A stretch of 37,863 bases of DNA from an uncultured Flammeovirgaceae bacterium (GTDB lineage: Bacteria > Bacteroidota > Bacteroidia > Cytophagales > Cyclobacteriaceae). A program made the position numbers and the translations under genes. Positions 1 to 8,408 of the stretch are shown here, in pieces. The notes under the pieces were generated by a model. It was given only the letters and a program-made list of their open reading frames with translations, did not search any database and was not told where the DNA came from. The DNA lies in contig CAKZYA010000053.1 in the NCBI GenBank assembly GCA_937883755.1, forward strand, positions 1 to 37,863, in the 5' to 3' direction. The stretch's first letter is position 1. Every line of letters begins with the position of its first letter.

Positions 1-55
1 ACACCTGAACACCTGAACACCTGAACACCTGAACACCTGAACACCTGAACACCTG
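1..55. repeat. Perfect 8-bp tandem repeat array (unit ACACCTGA), cut by the window edge
   Basis: Six complete head-to-tail copies of ACACCTGA plus a seventh copy ending in C instead of A fill the first 55 bases with no interruption. The array probably continues to the left of the window. It lies about 140 bp upstream of the 1619-residue protein gene. Its 8-nt period and AACAC core recur in degenerate form at 5838-5906 and 6972-6985. Such an array is likely to vary in copy number by slippage, but nothing here shows that it does. Confidence 0.95.
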
Positions 56-196
56 CATATTATAACTATAACATTCCTCCAAAAAGTACATACCTCACTT
101 CTGTAATATTATCGTGCGGATATAATTCCGCTTCTTGCTAAATTTTTTCATCGATAAAACGTTATCGTTTAGACAGGTACGTGAATAAATAAGTGC
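56..196 (+). other. Upstream region of the 1619-residue protein gene
   Basis: This AT-rich non-coding stretch separates the octamer array from the ATG at 197. I see no TAnnTTTG promoter element matching the Bacteroidota consensus and no Shine-Dalgarno sequence. The segment TAACTATAACA near 63-73 looks like a decayed relative of the AACAC repeats. A promoter is expected here, but I cannot place it. Confidence 0.4.
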
Positions 197-3100
197 ATGA
201 AGGCGAAGTACATTTTCTTCACATTATTGCTTTACACGCAATGGGGGTGGGCACAACGCTACGAGTTTAGCGATAGCCTGACCTACGGCGACCAGGTTCG
301 GGAATGGTTTTCCCAAGCCAGTGATAGCAGTACCATCAAATTAGGCGAGCAATTTGCAGTTTTTTGGGACGGTAGCGCGTTATCTTCTACTCAAAAAGAT
401 ACGCTCAAGCTAATAACCACGCAAATGCTGGCGAAAAATTACAAGCTTAAGCCCTACCTAACTGATCTACACGCCACAATACTGTACGCCAAAGATTCAG
501 CCAATATTAGTACTGGCAACCTAGATGCTATGCTCGGAATGATGCATAAAATGCTAGTATACTACGATCGGCGGCAGGTAGGTTATGGTTTGAATACCCT
601 GAAATCCTTTTTTGCTGAAGGAGCCGTGTACCGGGCTAATTACAATAACTTGTATGCCGAAGCCGATGGCTATGGGTTTGAGTTTATTGCTCCACCCGAA
701 GAAGAACCTATTCTCGAGGAGGAACTAGACGAGGGAGAAGATGAATTTTTGAGTGAAGAAGATCCCTGGGGTACTACGGAGGAGGAAACCTCAGAAGACG
801 ACGCCTGGAGCGATGATGCTTGGGGAGACGATACTTGGGCTGACGAAGACTGGGGAACCACAGCAGAGGAAACCCTGCCGGAAGAGGAGGAAGAAGCTGA
901 GGAGGATATTTATGACTATCTGATTCAAGAGCCCATTCAGCCCGAGCTTACTGGGGCGATTATGCGCTTAAATAATGTGAGCTTCACGTTCACCACTACC
1001 TACGACACCGCTCACCTTCATCAGACCGATGGAGCTATCATGCTGAAAGATCAGTTATTTGTAGGCGAAGGCGGTAAGTTTGACTGGACAATGGCGGGGC
1101 TCAGTGAGGATTCAGTATTCTGTACACTGGGAAAGTATAACTTCGATATCCGGGTGCCCAAGCTGAATGCCGAAAAAACGACGATGACCTATCTGGGTAA
1201 AATTCAGCAACCCGTAGAAGGAATTTTTGAGTTTGCCAGCCAACGCCATCAGAGTTTTCGAGACGCCCGCTACCCTCGTTTTAAAAGTTACCGCAATAAT
1301 ATATCAGTCAATATTTATGACCGCCAGGATATAAACCCTAATCAAGTTTCTCTTACCGGGGGCTTCTCCTTGGTAGGTAACCGGGTCAGTAGTGCTTCTT
1401 TTTACGAAGGGGAAACCACCGTAGAGGTGCAAGAAAAAGGTGTCAGGAGATTCAAGGCAGTATCGCCCCGCTTTGGGATTACTGATTCGCTCATGACTAG
1501 TGGTCAGGCTGCGGTAGTGATCTATCAAACCAATGATTCTATCTATCACCCAGCAGTGCGCTTCAAATATATTTTAGATTCTTCGTATCTGGTGCTGCAA
1601 ACTACCAAAGGTGATTTTAAGCGTACCCCCTTTGTCTCTACCTTCCTCAACATGGATATTCGGGCGGATATGATCCAGTGGGATTTGCGTACCGATAGTT
1701 TAGCAATATCCACCCTTTCGGCTCGAGATAAAGTACCGGTGCTGTTTGAGTCACAAGAATATTTCAGTGAGGAATTATTTGATCAACTGGGGCAGATGTA
1801 TAACTTTCATCCGCTGATTATGGCAGTGAGCTACGCCCGCAAGACCCGGAGTGGCACCTTCTACGCTGATGATATGGCCCAATCCTTACAGCAGAATCCT
1901 AAAATTATCCGGGCAGCCATGAGAGATTTGCGAGGGCAAGGGTTTGTAGATTATGATGAGGATTCGGGCGAAGTAACAATTAAGAGAAAGGGGTATCACT
2001 ACGTATTGTCCAAAGCTAAGCAGAAAGATTATGATGATTTGCTGATTCCATCTTTTGCTAGTAATGGTCCCAATGCCGTGCTTAATCTGGATAGTATGGC
2101 ATTGGCCGTAGAAGGAATTGAGAAATTTACTATCAGCAATGAACTGAATGTACAGATCATCCCGACCAACAACAAGGTAACCATGCTGGGCGAACGGGAT
2201 TTTAAGTTCGATGGGGTGCTTCAATCGGGTAATTTTGAGTTTTCGGGTAAAAACTTCACATTCCGTTACGATAGCTTTCTAATTGACTTACCCGAAATTG
2301 ATTCCATTGCCTTTTATCTGCCTGACAAAGACGGAAGTCGCCGTCGAGTAGATAACTCATTACAAAGTGATGGTGGTAAGAAAAAGGTCAATAACTCCTT
2401 ACAAAGTGGGGTAGGTGATGGACTGAAGAAAACTGCGGGAACCTTATTTATCAATGATCCTAAAAACCGGTCTGCCCGTAGTAAAGATCCTAGCTTTCCC
2501 AAATTTAACGCTGAAAACGGCGCGGTGGTGTACTTCGACAACAACAATGTACTGGATAATGCCTATGATAAATCTATTTACTACGTAATTCCTCCTTTCG
2601 ATATTGATAGCCTAAACAGCACTGACCCTGCTTCTATCTCATTTCCTGGTACGCTTTACAGTGATATTTTTCCGCCGATTGCCGAAAACCTGAGCGTTCT
2701 GGGTGATAATTCTATGGGCTTTGAGCATGCAGCCCCCGAGGGAGGATACGCTTTATACGGAGGCACTGCCACGTATAAGGATAAGCTAACACTAAATGCA
2801 AATGGACTAAGGGGAACGGGCACTATCGATTTCCTCACCACCACTCTCGAGTCCGAAGATTTCGTGTTTTATATGGATTCAGTAATGACGACGGGAACGG
2901 TAGTGGACATTAAGGAAGGTAGCTTGGGGCAGGCTAGTTTCCCACAAGCGTATGTAGAAGATTATACTATGAAGTGGCTGCCCCGTGAAGATAGCATGTA
3001 CATTACCAACAACGCTGAACCGTTTGAGCTGTACAACCAAACGGCATCTATGAGTGGTCAACTTATTTTAATGAATAATGGACTACTAGGAGCAGGAACA

Positions 3101-5056
3101 CTATTTACCCGAGGGTCTGAGGTAATTTCGGAGCAAATGGCCTTCGAGCAAAACCAGTTTTCGGCTCGTAATGCTGGGTTCGAGATCAAGTCTGAGAATT
3201 CTAAGAAGCCCGCTCTAGCTGGAAAAGACGTGTATGTGAACTTTGATCTGGTAGCGAACCAGGCCAGTATCAGTCCCGAAATAGAAGGCGTCGCTGCCAT
3301 CGGATTTCCCTACGCTCAATTCCGAACTTCTATTACCAAAGCGGTGTGGGATTTAGAAGAAGAAACTGTGCGAATGAGTAAGCCTGAGGACGTGGCCATT
3401 GAAAACTCCTATTTCTACGCTACGCGAGAAGAACTTGACTCACTAGTGTTTAGTGCGGAGGAAGCTATTTACCGAATTCCATTACAGCAGCTAGATATTT
3501 CGGGTATTCCGTATATCACCGTAGCGGATGCGAAGATTACACCGGAGAATGGTCAGGTACAAATTAGGGAAAATGCTAAATTCGATACCTTCACCAATGC
3601 TACCTTAGTAATTGATACCCTCAACGAATATCACAACTTATTCAACGGAACCATTGATGTTATTTCCCGAAACGAATTTAGGGGGAAAGCCATCTACGAG
3701 TTAGTCTCCGCCAGCGATACCTTCGCCATTCAGCTTACAGAGTTTGCAACTGACTCGGCACAAGAGGGAAGGGGAAGGCAAGCCGAGTGGGTGCAACATA
3801 CGGTAGCTGATGGAACAGTGCAGGAAGCGCAGAACCTGATTATCTCTCCCGGTATGCTTTATCGAGGAAATATCCGAATGCACGCGGCTAAGGAGGCGCT
3901 GGAGTTAGATGGTGAAGTTAAACTGAATTTTAAAACTATTCCCAACTACAATACTTGGATCAGCTATCTGAGCGAAGCCGGAGATAAAGAGTTGAAATTT
4001 GATATTGCCACGAGTACCACTGACGTGGGTGAACCTCTCACAACTGGATTACAACTGGATCGGAGCAATAGCTTGTACATGACATTTGTCACCGACCTTC
4101 GTTCTCCAGAAGACCCTACCGTTTTTCAACCCATAGGAATGTTAGGGTATAATGAGGAAGAACAGGAATACACCATCCGATCTTCTAAGAAAGATGAGCC
4201 AAACGCACTATCGGGAGAGGTATTTACTTTCAACGAAAATGAGCAGACAGTAGCCTTTGAAGGCCCCATCAATTTACTTCCTTACCCTGAAGTAGGGCTA
4301 GAAATTCAGACGGCTGGCTCAGGTAAAGGCGACTTGCAAACCAATGAATACAAGCTGGATGCTTTCATGGCTATCAATATTGACTTGCCCGCGCAGGCGG
4401 TAGCAATGATGGGAGAAGATCTGAACGCCGCGCTAAACAAATCAGGTGCAAGAGCAGCAATTAATGACCGTACACGTTTGCTGTATAAACTAGCCGAATT
4501 TATTGGCGACCAGGCCGCTCGCGATTTCGATCAGCAGTCTATTGCCAACTATACCCCACTAGTTTCGGTAGCTCCTCAGCTTGAAAAAACGATTGTACTG
4601 GCCGACATCCAGATGGTTTGGTCTGATGATCATAAAGCCTGGTACAGCACTTCACCACTAGGGTTATCCAATGTACAAGAAACGGATATCAATGGCCAAA
4701 CAACCGGGTTCCTGGAAATTAAACCAACGGATGAAGGCACAATTGTAAATCTGTTCATGCAAGCCACAGCTGACTCTTGGTACTATTTTACTTACCAGAA
4801 CAACCGGATGGGCATTTGGGCGTACAACGAAGATTTCTGCGATGAAATTGGTGTACGATCTAAAATGGGTAAAGCCGATTCAGATGAATTCGCTTTCTAC
4901 CTTAGTGATATTTCCGAAACCCTCACCTTCGTCAATCGTTTCCGCCAAACCTACTTAGGCATTGATGAACCCTATAACTTCGATATTATGCCCGACATGA
5001 TTGCCGACGAAGAGGCGGAAGAAGAGGATGAAGAAGCTGACCGGGATGGGTTCTAA
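197..5056 (+). CDS. Very large exported protein of unknown function (1619 aa)
   Basis: I do not recognise this protein as a named family. It starts with a clear signal peptide (residues 1-20, ending WGWAQ), so it should be exported to the periplasm or outer membrane. Residues about 167-241 are extremely acidic and contain a run of Trp-bearing acidic units (DDAW, SDDAW, GDDTW, ADEDW). The rest alternates short hydrophobic and polar stretches typical of long beta-sheet proteins, with phrases such as GTIDFLTTTLESEDFVFY and VLQSGNFEFSGKNFTFRYD. That pattern is loosely like AsmA, TamB or LptA-type beta-taco proteins, which is inference only. A short internal duplication (VDNSLQS and VNNSLQS, about residues 717-740) is visible. 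The C-terminus is again acidic. No T9SS sorting domain, lipobox or transmembrane helix beyond the signal is seen. The next gene, plsY, follows after 132 bp. Confidence 0.9.
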   Translation: MKAKYIFFTLLLYTQWGWAQRYEFSDSLTYGDQVREWFSQASDSSTIKLGEQFAVFWDGSALSSTQKDTLKLITTQMLAKNYKLKPYLTDLHATILYAKDSANISTGNLDAMLGMMHKMLVYYDRRQVGYGLNTLKSFFAEGAVYRANYNNLYAEADGYGFEFIAPPEEEPILEEELDEGEDEFLSEEDPWGTTEEETSEDDAWSDDAWGDDTWADEDWGTTAEETLPEEEEEAEEDIYDYLIQEPIQPELTGAIMRLNNVSFTFTTTYDTAHLHQTDGAIMLKDQLFVGEGGKFDWTMAGLSEDSVFCTLGKYNFDIRVPKLNAEKTTMTYLGKIQQPVEGIFEFASQRHQSFRDARYPRFKSYRNNISVNIYDRQDINPNQVSLTGGFSLVGNRVSSASFYEGETTVEVQEKGVRRFKAVSPRFGITDSLMTSGQAAVVIYQTNDSIYHPAVRFKYILDSSYLVLQTTKGDFKRTPFVSTFLNMDIRADMIQWDLRTDSLAISTLSARDKVPVLFESQEYFSEELFDQLGQMYNFHPLIMAVSYARKTRSGTFYADDMAQSLQQNPKIIRAAMRDLRGQGFVDYDEDSGEVTIKRKGYHYVLSKAKQKDYDDLLIPSFASNGPNAVLNLDSMALAVEGIEKFTISNELNVQIIPTNNKVTMLGERDFKFDGVLQSGNFEFSGKNFTFRYDSFLIDLPEIDSIAFYLPDKDGSRRRVDNSLQSDGGKKKVNNSLQSGVGDGLKKTAGTLFINDPKNRSARSKDPSFPKFNAENGAVVYFDNNNVLDNAYDKSIYYVIPPFDIDSLNSTDPASISFPGTLYSDIFPPIAENLSVLGDNSMGFEHAAPEGGYALYGGTATYKDKLTLNANGLRGTGTIDFLTTTLESEDFVFYMDSVMTTGTVVDIKEGSLGQASFPQAYVEDYTMKWLPREDSMYITNNAEPFELYNQTASMSGQLILMNNGLLGAGTLFTRGSEVISEQMAFEQNQFSARNAGFEIKSENSKKPALAGKDVYVNFDLVANQASISPEIEGVAAIGFPYAQFRTSITKAVWDLEEETVRMSKPEDVAIENSYFYATREELDSLVFSAEEAIYRIPLQQLDISGIPYITVADAKITPENGQVQIRENAKFDTFTNATLVIDTLNEYHNLFNGTIDVISRNEFRGKAIYELVSASDTFAIQLTEFATDSAQEGRGRQAEWVQHTVADGTVQEAQNLIISPGMLYRGNIRMHAAKEALELDGEVKLNFKTIPNYNTWISYLSEAGDKELKFDIATSTTDVGEPLTTGLQLDRSNSLYMTFVTDLRSPEDPTVFQPIGMLGYNEEEQEYTIRSSKKDEPNALSGEVFTFNENEQTVAFEGPINLLPYPEVGLEIQTAGSGKGDLQTNEYKLDAFMAINIDLPAQAVAMMGEDLNAALNKSGARAAINDRTRLLYKLAEFIGDQAARDFDQQSIANYTPLVSVAPQLEKTIVLADIQMVWSDDHKAWYSTSPLGLSNVQETDINGQTTGFLEIKPTDEGTIVNLFMQATADSWYYFTYQNNRMGIWAYNEDFCDEIGVRSKMGKADSDEFAFYLSDISETLTFVNRFRQTYLGIDEPYNFDIMPDMIADEEAEEEDEEADRDGF

Positions 5057-5188
5057 TCACCCGAAATTCTTAGTTAGGGGCGGTCAAAATACCCATGTCG
5101 ATAAAGTTTCTTATATTATCGCCGTTACTGATCAATAAAACTTTGGGCACGATTATAACGTTGCTTAGACGAACGAGAAGATTAAAAG

Positions 5189-5830
5189 ATGACGATTGTT
5201 TATATAGGTTGTGCGATACTTTTAGCGTATTTGTTAGGTTCTATTCCCTCGGCGGTTTGGTATGGTCAGCGAATGTACGGAATTGACGTAAGGCAGTACG
5301 GTAGCGGTAATGCCGGAGCTACCAATACTTTTCGAGTGCTAGGCAAACGAGCTGGTATTATCGTCTTATTGCTCGATATGTTGAAAGGGGCAGCGGCTAC
5401 TTCACTAGCCCGAGTGCTACTGCAACAAGATATTATCCCGGCTGATCGGCTGGTTGAATTCCAGTTATTATTAGGAATTGTAGCCGTTGCAGGCCATATT
5501 TTTCCGGTATTTACGAAGTTTGACGGAGGCAAGGGAGTAGCTACATTGTCGGGTATGGTACTTATCATTCAGCCAGTAGTTGCTCTACTGTGTGCGTTAG
5601 TATTTCTCATCATTCTTATTTCTACTAAATACGTCTCGCTAGGCTCGCTGCTGGCGGCATTATCGTTTCCTCTACTTTTATTACTACGTCCCTTCCGAAC
5701 CGGAGAACCTCTGCTTGTTGCTTTCGGCTTTGCCATGTTTGTCTTATTGGTAGTCACCCATCAGAAAAATATTCGGCGATTGCTTAGTGGTGACGAAAAC
5801 CGTACTTATCTTTTTGTAAAGAAGGACTAA
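5189..5830 (+). CDS. plsY: Glycerol-3-phosphate acyltransferase PlsY
   Basis: PlsY is the membrane enzyme that transfers the acyl group from acyl-phosphate to glycerol-3-phosphate, making lysophosphatidic acid, the first step of bacterial phospholipid synthesis. The 213-residue protein has the family length and several hydrophobic helices. It shows the three expected conserved regions: LGSIPSA near residue 16, GSGNAGATN near residues 37-45 (phosphate binding), and FDGGKGVAT near residues 110-118. The start at ATG 5189 places the first helix at the N-terminus. It follows the large exported protein in the same direction after 132 bp. A near match to the -7 consensus (AAACTTTG, 5138-5145) lies 43 bp upstream and could give it its own promoter. 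The identification is secure. Confidence 0.97.
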   Translation: MTIVYIGCAILLAYLLGSIPSAVWYGQRMYGIDVRQYGSGNAGATNTFRVLGKRAGIIVLLLDMLKGAAATSLARVLLQQDIIPADRLVEFQLLLGIVAVAGHIFPVFTKFDGGKGVATLSGMVLIIQPVVALLCALVFLIILISTKYVSLGSLLAALSFPLLLLLRPFRTGEPLLVAFGFAMFVLLVVTHQKNIRRLLSGDENRTYLFVKKD

Positions 5831-5837
5831 CTTTTTA

Positions 5838-5906
5838 GTGTTATTGTGTTAGGGCTGCCATGGAATGGTGTTAGAGTGTTAATGGATAATTTGAACACTT
5901 AGACAC
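5838..5906. repeat. Degenerate 8-nt-period GTGTTA/AACAC repeats
   Basis: GTGTTA occurs at 5838-5843 and 5846-5851, and again at 5868-5873 and 5876-5881, each pair offset by exactly 8 nt. The complementary-strand form follows as AACAC at 5894-5898 and GACAC at 5902-5906, again 8 nt apart. The last pair ends 7 nt before the ATG at 5914. The same core and period form the perfect array at 1-55 and the pair at 6972-6985. No function is evident; the orientation switches inside this short region. Confidence 0.7.
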
Positions 5907-5913
5907 CTCCCTT

Positions 5914-6885
5914 ATGAAAGAAACTACTGAACTAGCCATTGAGTACTCGGTAATCTCCGCCCTTTCTTTGAGCCCAATCTTGACGGAAATCTATGATCTA
6001 CCCGAGAAGGTTGAGGTAGAATATCTGCATCAAGGCTTTAATGATACTTATCTCGTCACTACAGAAGCATCTAAATATACACTAAGAATATACCGACATA
6101 ATTGGAAGTCACTGGACGATATTCGTGGAGAAATTGACCTTCTCTTACTATTGAAAGATGCACATATACCTGTTTCCTACCCAATTGCTAATACTGAAGG
6201 CGATTTCATCATCGAGTTGACTTGTCCTGAAGGAATCCGGTACGCTGTGCTCTTTAGCTATGCCTTAGGAGAAAATATCCCCTCACTCAATAATGAAACG
6301 GCTAGATTGCTTGGGGAGCACTTAGGGCGATTGCATAATATTACTGAAAAAAGGGAAGACGAAAGATTATCCAAACGATATACCTATTCGGAGATTTTCA
6401 CATACACGAATAAACTTTTAAAATCGAGGTTAGGTGATTCAATTGACATCTTTCAAAAAGTAAGTAGTATTGAGCAGAAACTGGCGGAGAAAATAGATAT
6501 TGATAAATTAGAACAGCTTCCTAAAGGAATATGTCATGGCGATCCACATTACGAGAATACATTCCTCGAGAAATCATCCAAAAAAATGACACTATTCGAT
6601 TTTGATTTTTGTGGTTATGGCTACCTGCACTATGACTTAGGTAGCTTCTTCCACTATGAACGAAATAGCGATCAAAATAAAGCCAAATTTTTGGAAGGAT
6701 ACAAACAAATACGACCTTTGACAGTGGAAGATAAGAAGCTAATACCGTATTTTGAGATATTGATGAGAGTCTTTCATTTAGGTGCCAGAGCGAACAATGC
6801 TGATGGAATAAAAAACCCTCTCTGGCCTGAAAATGAGATAGAAAAAAATATTGACGATATTAATCATCAGCTTGCTTCACTATAG
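5914..6885 (+). CDS. APH/choline-kinase-fold phosphotransferase (substrate unknown)
   Basis: This 323-residue cytoplasmic protein belongs to the aminoglycoside phosphotransferase / choline kinase fold (homoserine kinase type II and SrkA-like group). It transfers the ATP gamma-phosphate to a small molecule, or possibly to a protein. The Brenner motif HGDPHYEN lies at residues 208-215 (catalytic Asp210, Asn215) and the metal-binding LFDFDFCG follows near residue 228. The N-terminal lobe begins with FNDTYLV and TLRIYRHN, the usual nucleotide-binding strand region. The substrate cannot be told from sequence. The gene looks richer in A+T and in AGA/AGG arginine codons than plsY and the dipeptidase gene around it. 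It is flanked on both sides by 8-nt-period repeats, which suggests an inserted islet. The start is ATG 5914; no SD sequence is seen. Confidence 0.88.
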   Translation: MKETTELAIEYSVISALSLSPILTEIYDLPEKVEVEYLHQGFNDTYLVTTEASKYTLRIYRHNWKSLDDIRGEIDLLLLLKDAHIPVSYPIANTEGDFIIELTCPEGIRYAVLFSYALGENIPSLNNETARLLGEHLGRLHNITEKREDERLSKRYTYSEIFTYTNKLLKSRLGDSIDIFQKVSSIEQKLAEKIDIDKLEQLPKGICHGDPHYENTFLEKSSKKMTLFDFDFCGYGYLHYDLGSFFHYERNSDQNKAKFLEGYKQIRPLTVEDKKLIPYFEILMRVFHLGARANNADGIKNPLWPENEIEKNIDDINHQLASL

Positions 6886-6971
6886 AAGTAGATAGTACGA
6901 AAAGCATAAAATTGACCTTGGACTCTTGAGCATTGCAGGTATTTGCTCAAACATATTAACCCAGAGAATAA

Positions 6972-6985
6972 TAACACTATAACAC
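6972..6985. repeat. Pair of TAACAC motifs at 8-nt spacing
   Basis: TAACAC occurs at 6972-6977 and 6980-6985, giving the same 8-nt period and core as the repeats at 5838-5906 and 1-55. The pair ends 9 nt before the dipeptidase ATG at 6995, close to the position of the AACAC/GACAC pair before the kinase gene. It might be part of the leader of both genes or a remnant of a microsatellite. Confidence 0.6.
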
Positions 6986-6994
6986 CATATCCCT

Positions 6995-8365
6995 ATGTCA
7001 ACTACTGCATTTAAATCCTATATTGAGGAAAATCAAGATCGATTTTTAGAAGAACTGTTCGATCTACTCCGTATTCCTTCGGTCAGTACTGATTCTAAAT
7101 TCCAACAGGATGTACGACGAACTGCAGATTTTGTAAAAGAGCGGTTATTGGAAGCTAAAGTAGATAAAGCCGAGATTGTTGAAACCGAAGGCTATCCTAT
7201 CGTTTACGCTGAAAAAATGGTTGATCCAAGTAAGCCAACCGTTCTAGTCTACGGTCACTACGATGTACAACCTGCCGACCCCTACGAACTCTGGAAGTCG
7301 CCACCCTTTGAGCCGGAAGTGCGAGATGGGAAAATCTACGCTCGGGGAGCTAGCGATGATAAAGGTCAAATGTACATGCACGTGAAGGCATTGGAAACGA
7401 TGATTGTCAATGATGCGCTGCCCTGCAATGTAAAATTTATGATTGAGGGCGAGGAAGAAGTAGGATCGAGCCACTTAGCAGGTTTTGTAAAAGATAACCG
7501 CGAAAAACTACAAGCTGATGTAGTACTCATTTCTGACACCGGAATTATTGATAACGAAAATCCTTCTATCACGATAGGTTTGCGCGGCCTAAGTTATATG
7601 GAAGTGGAAGTTACTGGACCCCGAATCGACTTACACTCGGGTATGTTCGGAGGCACAGTTGCCAATCCCGTTAATGTTCTCTGCCGAATGATTGCCTCGC
7701 TGCACGATGAGCAAGGCCGAGTGACTATTCCGGGTTTTTACGATAAGGTAGCTGAATTAAGCGATGAGGAACGATCCGAAATCAACCGAGCCCCGCAAGA
7801 TGATGAAAAATACAAACAGGAATTAGGCGTAAAGGCATTAGCGGGTGAGGATGGTTACACCACTATGGAGCGAATCGGAATTCGGCCTACATTAGATGTG
7901 AATGGTATTTGGGGTGGGTACACGGGTGAAGGAGCCAAAACGGTACTTCCTTCTAAAGCCTACGCCAAAATTTCTATGCGCTTAGTGCCTAACCAGCATC
8001 CTGATGAAATTGATGAGCTGTTCACTAAGCACTTTGAATCCATCGCGCCCGATACGGTACAGGTAAAAGTAACTCCTCACCACGGTGGCGAACCAGCCGT
8101 AGTTCCTACCGATTCACCCGCTATTGAAGCGGCTAAGAAAGCTTTCCAGGATGCCTGGGGTAAAGAACCTTTTTTAACTCGCGAAGGTGGTAGCATTCCC
8201 ATTGTATCGCTATTTCAAAAAGAGCTAGGCATTGATTCATTGTTGATGGGCTTTGGTTTAGACGAAGATGCAATCCACTCTCCTAACGAAAGCTACGGCG
8301 TTTTCAACTTCCTAAAAGGCATAGAAACTATTTCGTTATTCTATCAGCATTTTGCTAAAGTGTGA
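6995..8365 (+). CDS. M20-family dipeptidase / metallohydrolase
   Basis: This is a 456-residue di-zinc peptidase of the M20 family (dipeptidase, CNDP-like branch), which hydrolyses dipeptides or similar amide substrates in the cytoplasm. The first metal motif YGHYDVQP contains His88 and Asp90. The bridging Asp is in GASDDKGQ near residues 121-122. The general-base and metal glutamates are in EGEEEVGSSH near residues 153-155. A further ligand Asp lies in ISDTG, and HSPNE lies near the C-terminus. The central insertion for the lid/dimerisation domain begins at about residue 200 with GLRGLSYMEVEV. There is no signal peptide. The gene ends immediately before a 40-bp perfect palindrome shared with the convergent receptor gene. 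Exact substrate specificity is not visible. Confidence 0.94.
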   Translation: MSTTAFKSYIEENQDRFLEELFDLLRIPSVSTDSKFQQDVRRTADFVKERLLEAKVDKAEIVETEGYPIVYAEKMVDPSKPTVLVYGHYDVQPADPYELWKSPPFEPEVRDGKIYARGASDDKGQMYMHVKALETMIVNDALPCNVKFMIEGEEEVGSSHLAGFVKDNREKLQADVVLISDTGIIDNENPSITIGLRGLSYMEVEVTGPRIDLHSGMFGGTVANPVNVLCRMIASLHDEQGRVTIPGFYDKVAELSDEERSEINRAPQDDEKYKQELGVKALAGEDGYTTMERIGIRPTLDVNGIWGGYTGEGAKTVLPSKAYAKISMRLVPNQHPDEIDELFTKHFESIAPDTVQVKVTPHHGGEPAVVPTDSPAIEAAKKAFQDAWGKEPFLTREGGSIPIVSLFQKELGIDSLLMGFGLDEDAIHSPNESYGVFNFLKGIETISLFYQHFAKV

Positions 8366-8368
8366 AAG

Positions 8369-8408
8369 AATAAAGTAGAGGCATGATTAATCATGCCTCT
8401 ACTTTATT
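8369..8408. terminator. 40-bp perfect palindrome, likely bidirectional terminator
   Basis: Positions 8369-8388 and 8389-8408 are exact reverse complements with no loop bases, each half reading AATAAAGTAGAGGCATGATT on its own strand. The dipeptidase stop codon (8363-8365) lies just before it, and the convergent receptor's stop codon (8399-8401) lies inside it. The ends are A/T-rich (AATAAA and TTTATT), so either strand can form a long hairpin followed by a weak U-rich tail. This fits a bidirectional intrinsic terminator. Confidence 0.8.

Noticed and set aside
1-55. CRISPR array
   Set aside because: The repeats are 8 bp and contiguous with no spacers and no cas genes nearby; it is a microsatellite.
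670-861. Ser-rich open frame on the minus strand (63 codons)
   Set aside because: It is the antisense of the Glu/Asp-rich tract of the large exported protein; GAA/GAG/GAC codons read backwards give serine-rich nonsense.
5095-5286. Short plus-strand frame before and across the start of plsY
   Set aside because: It overlaps plsY in another frame and has no family pattern.
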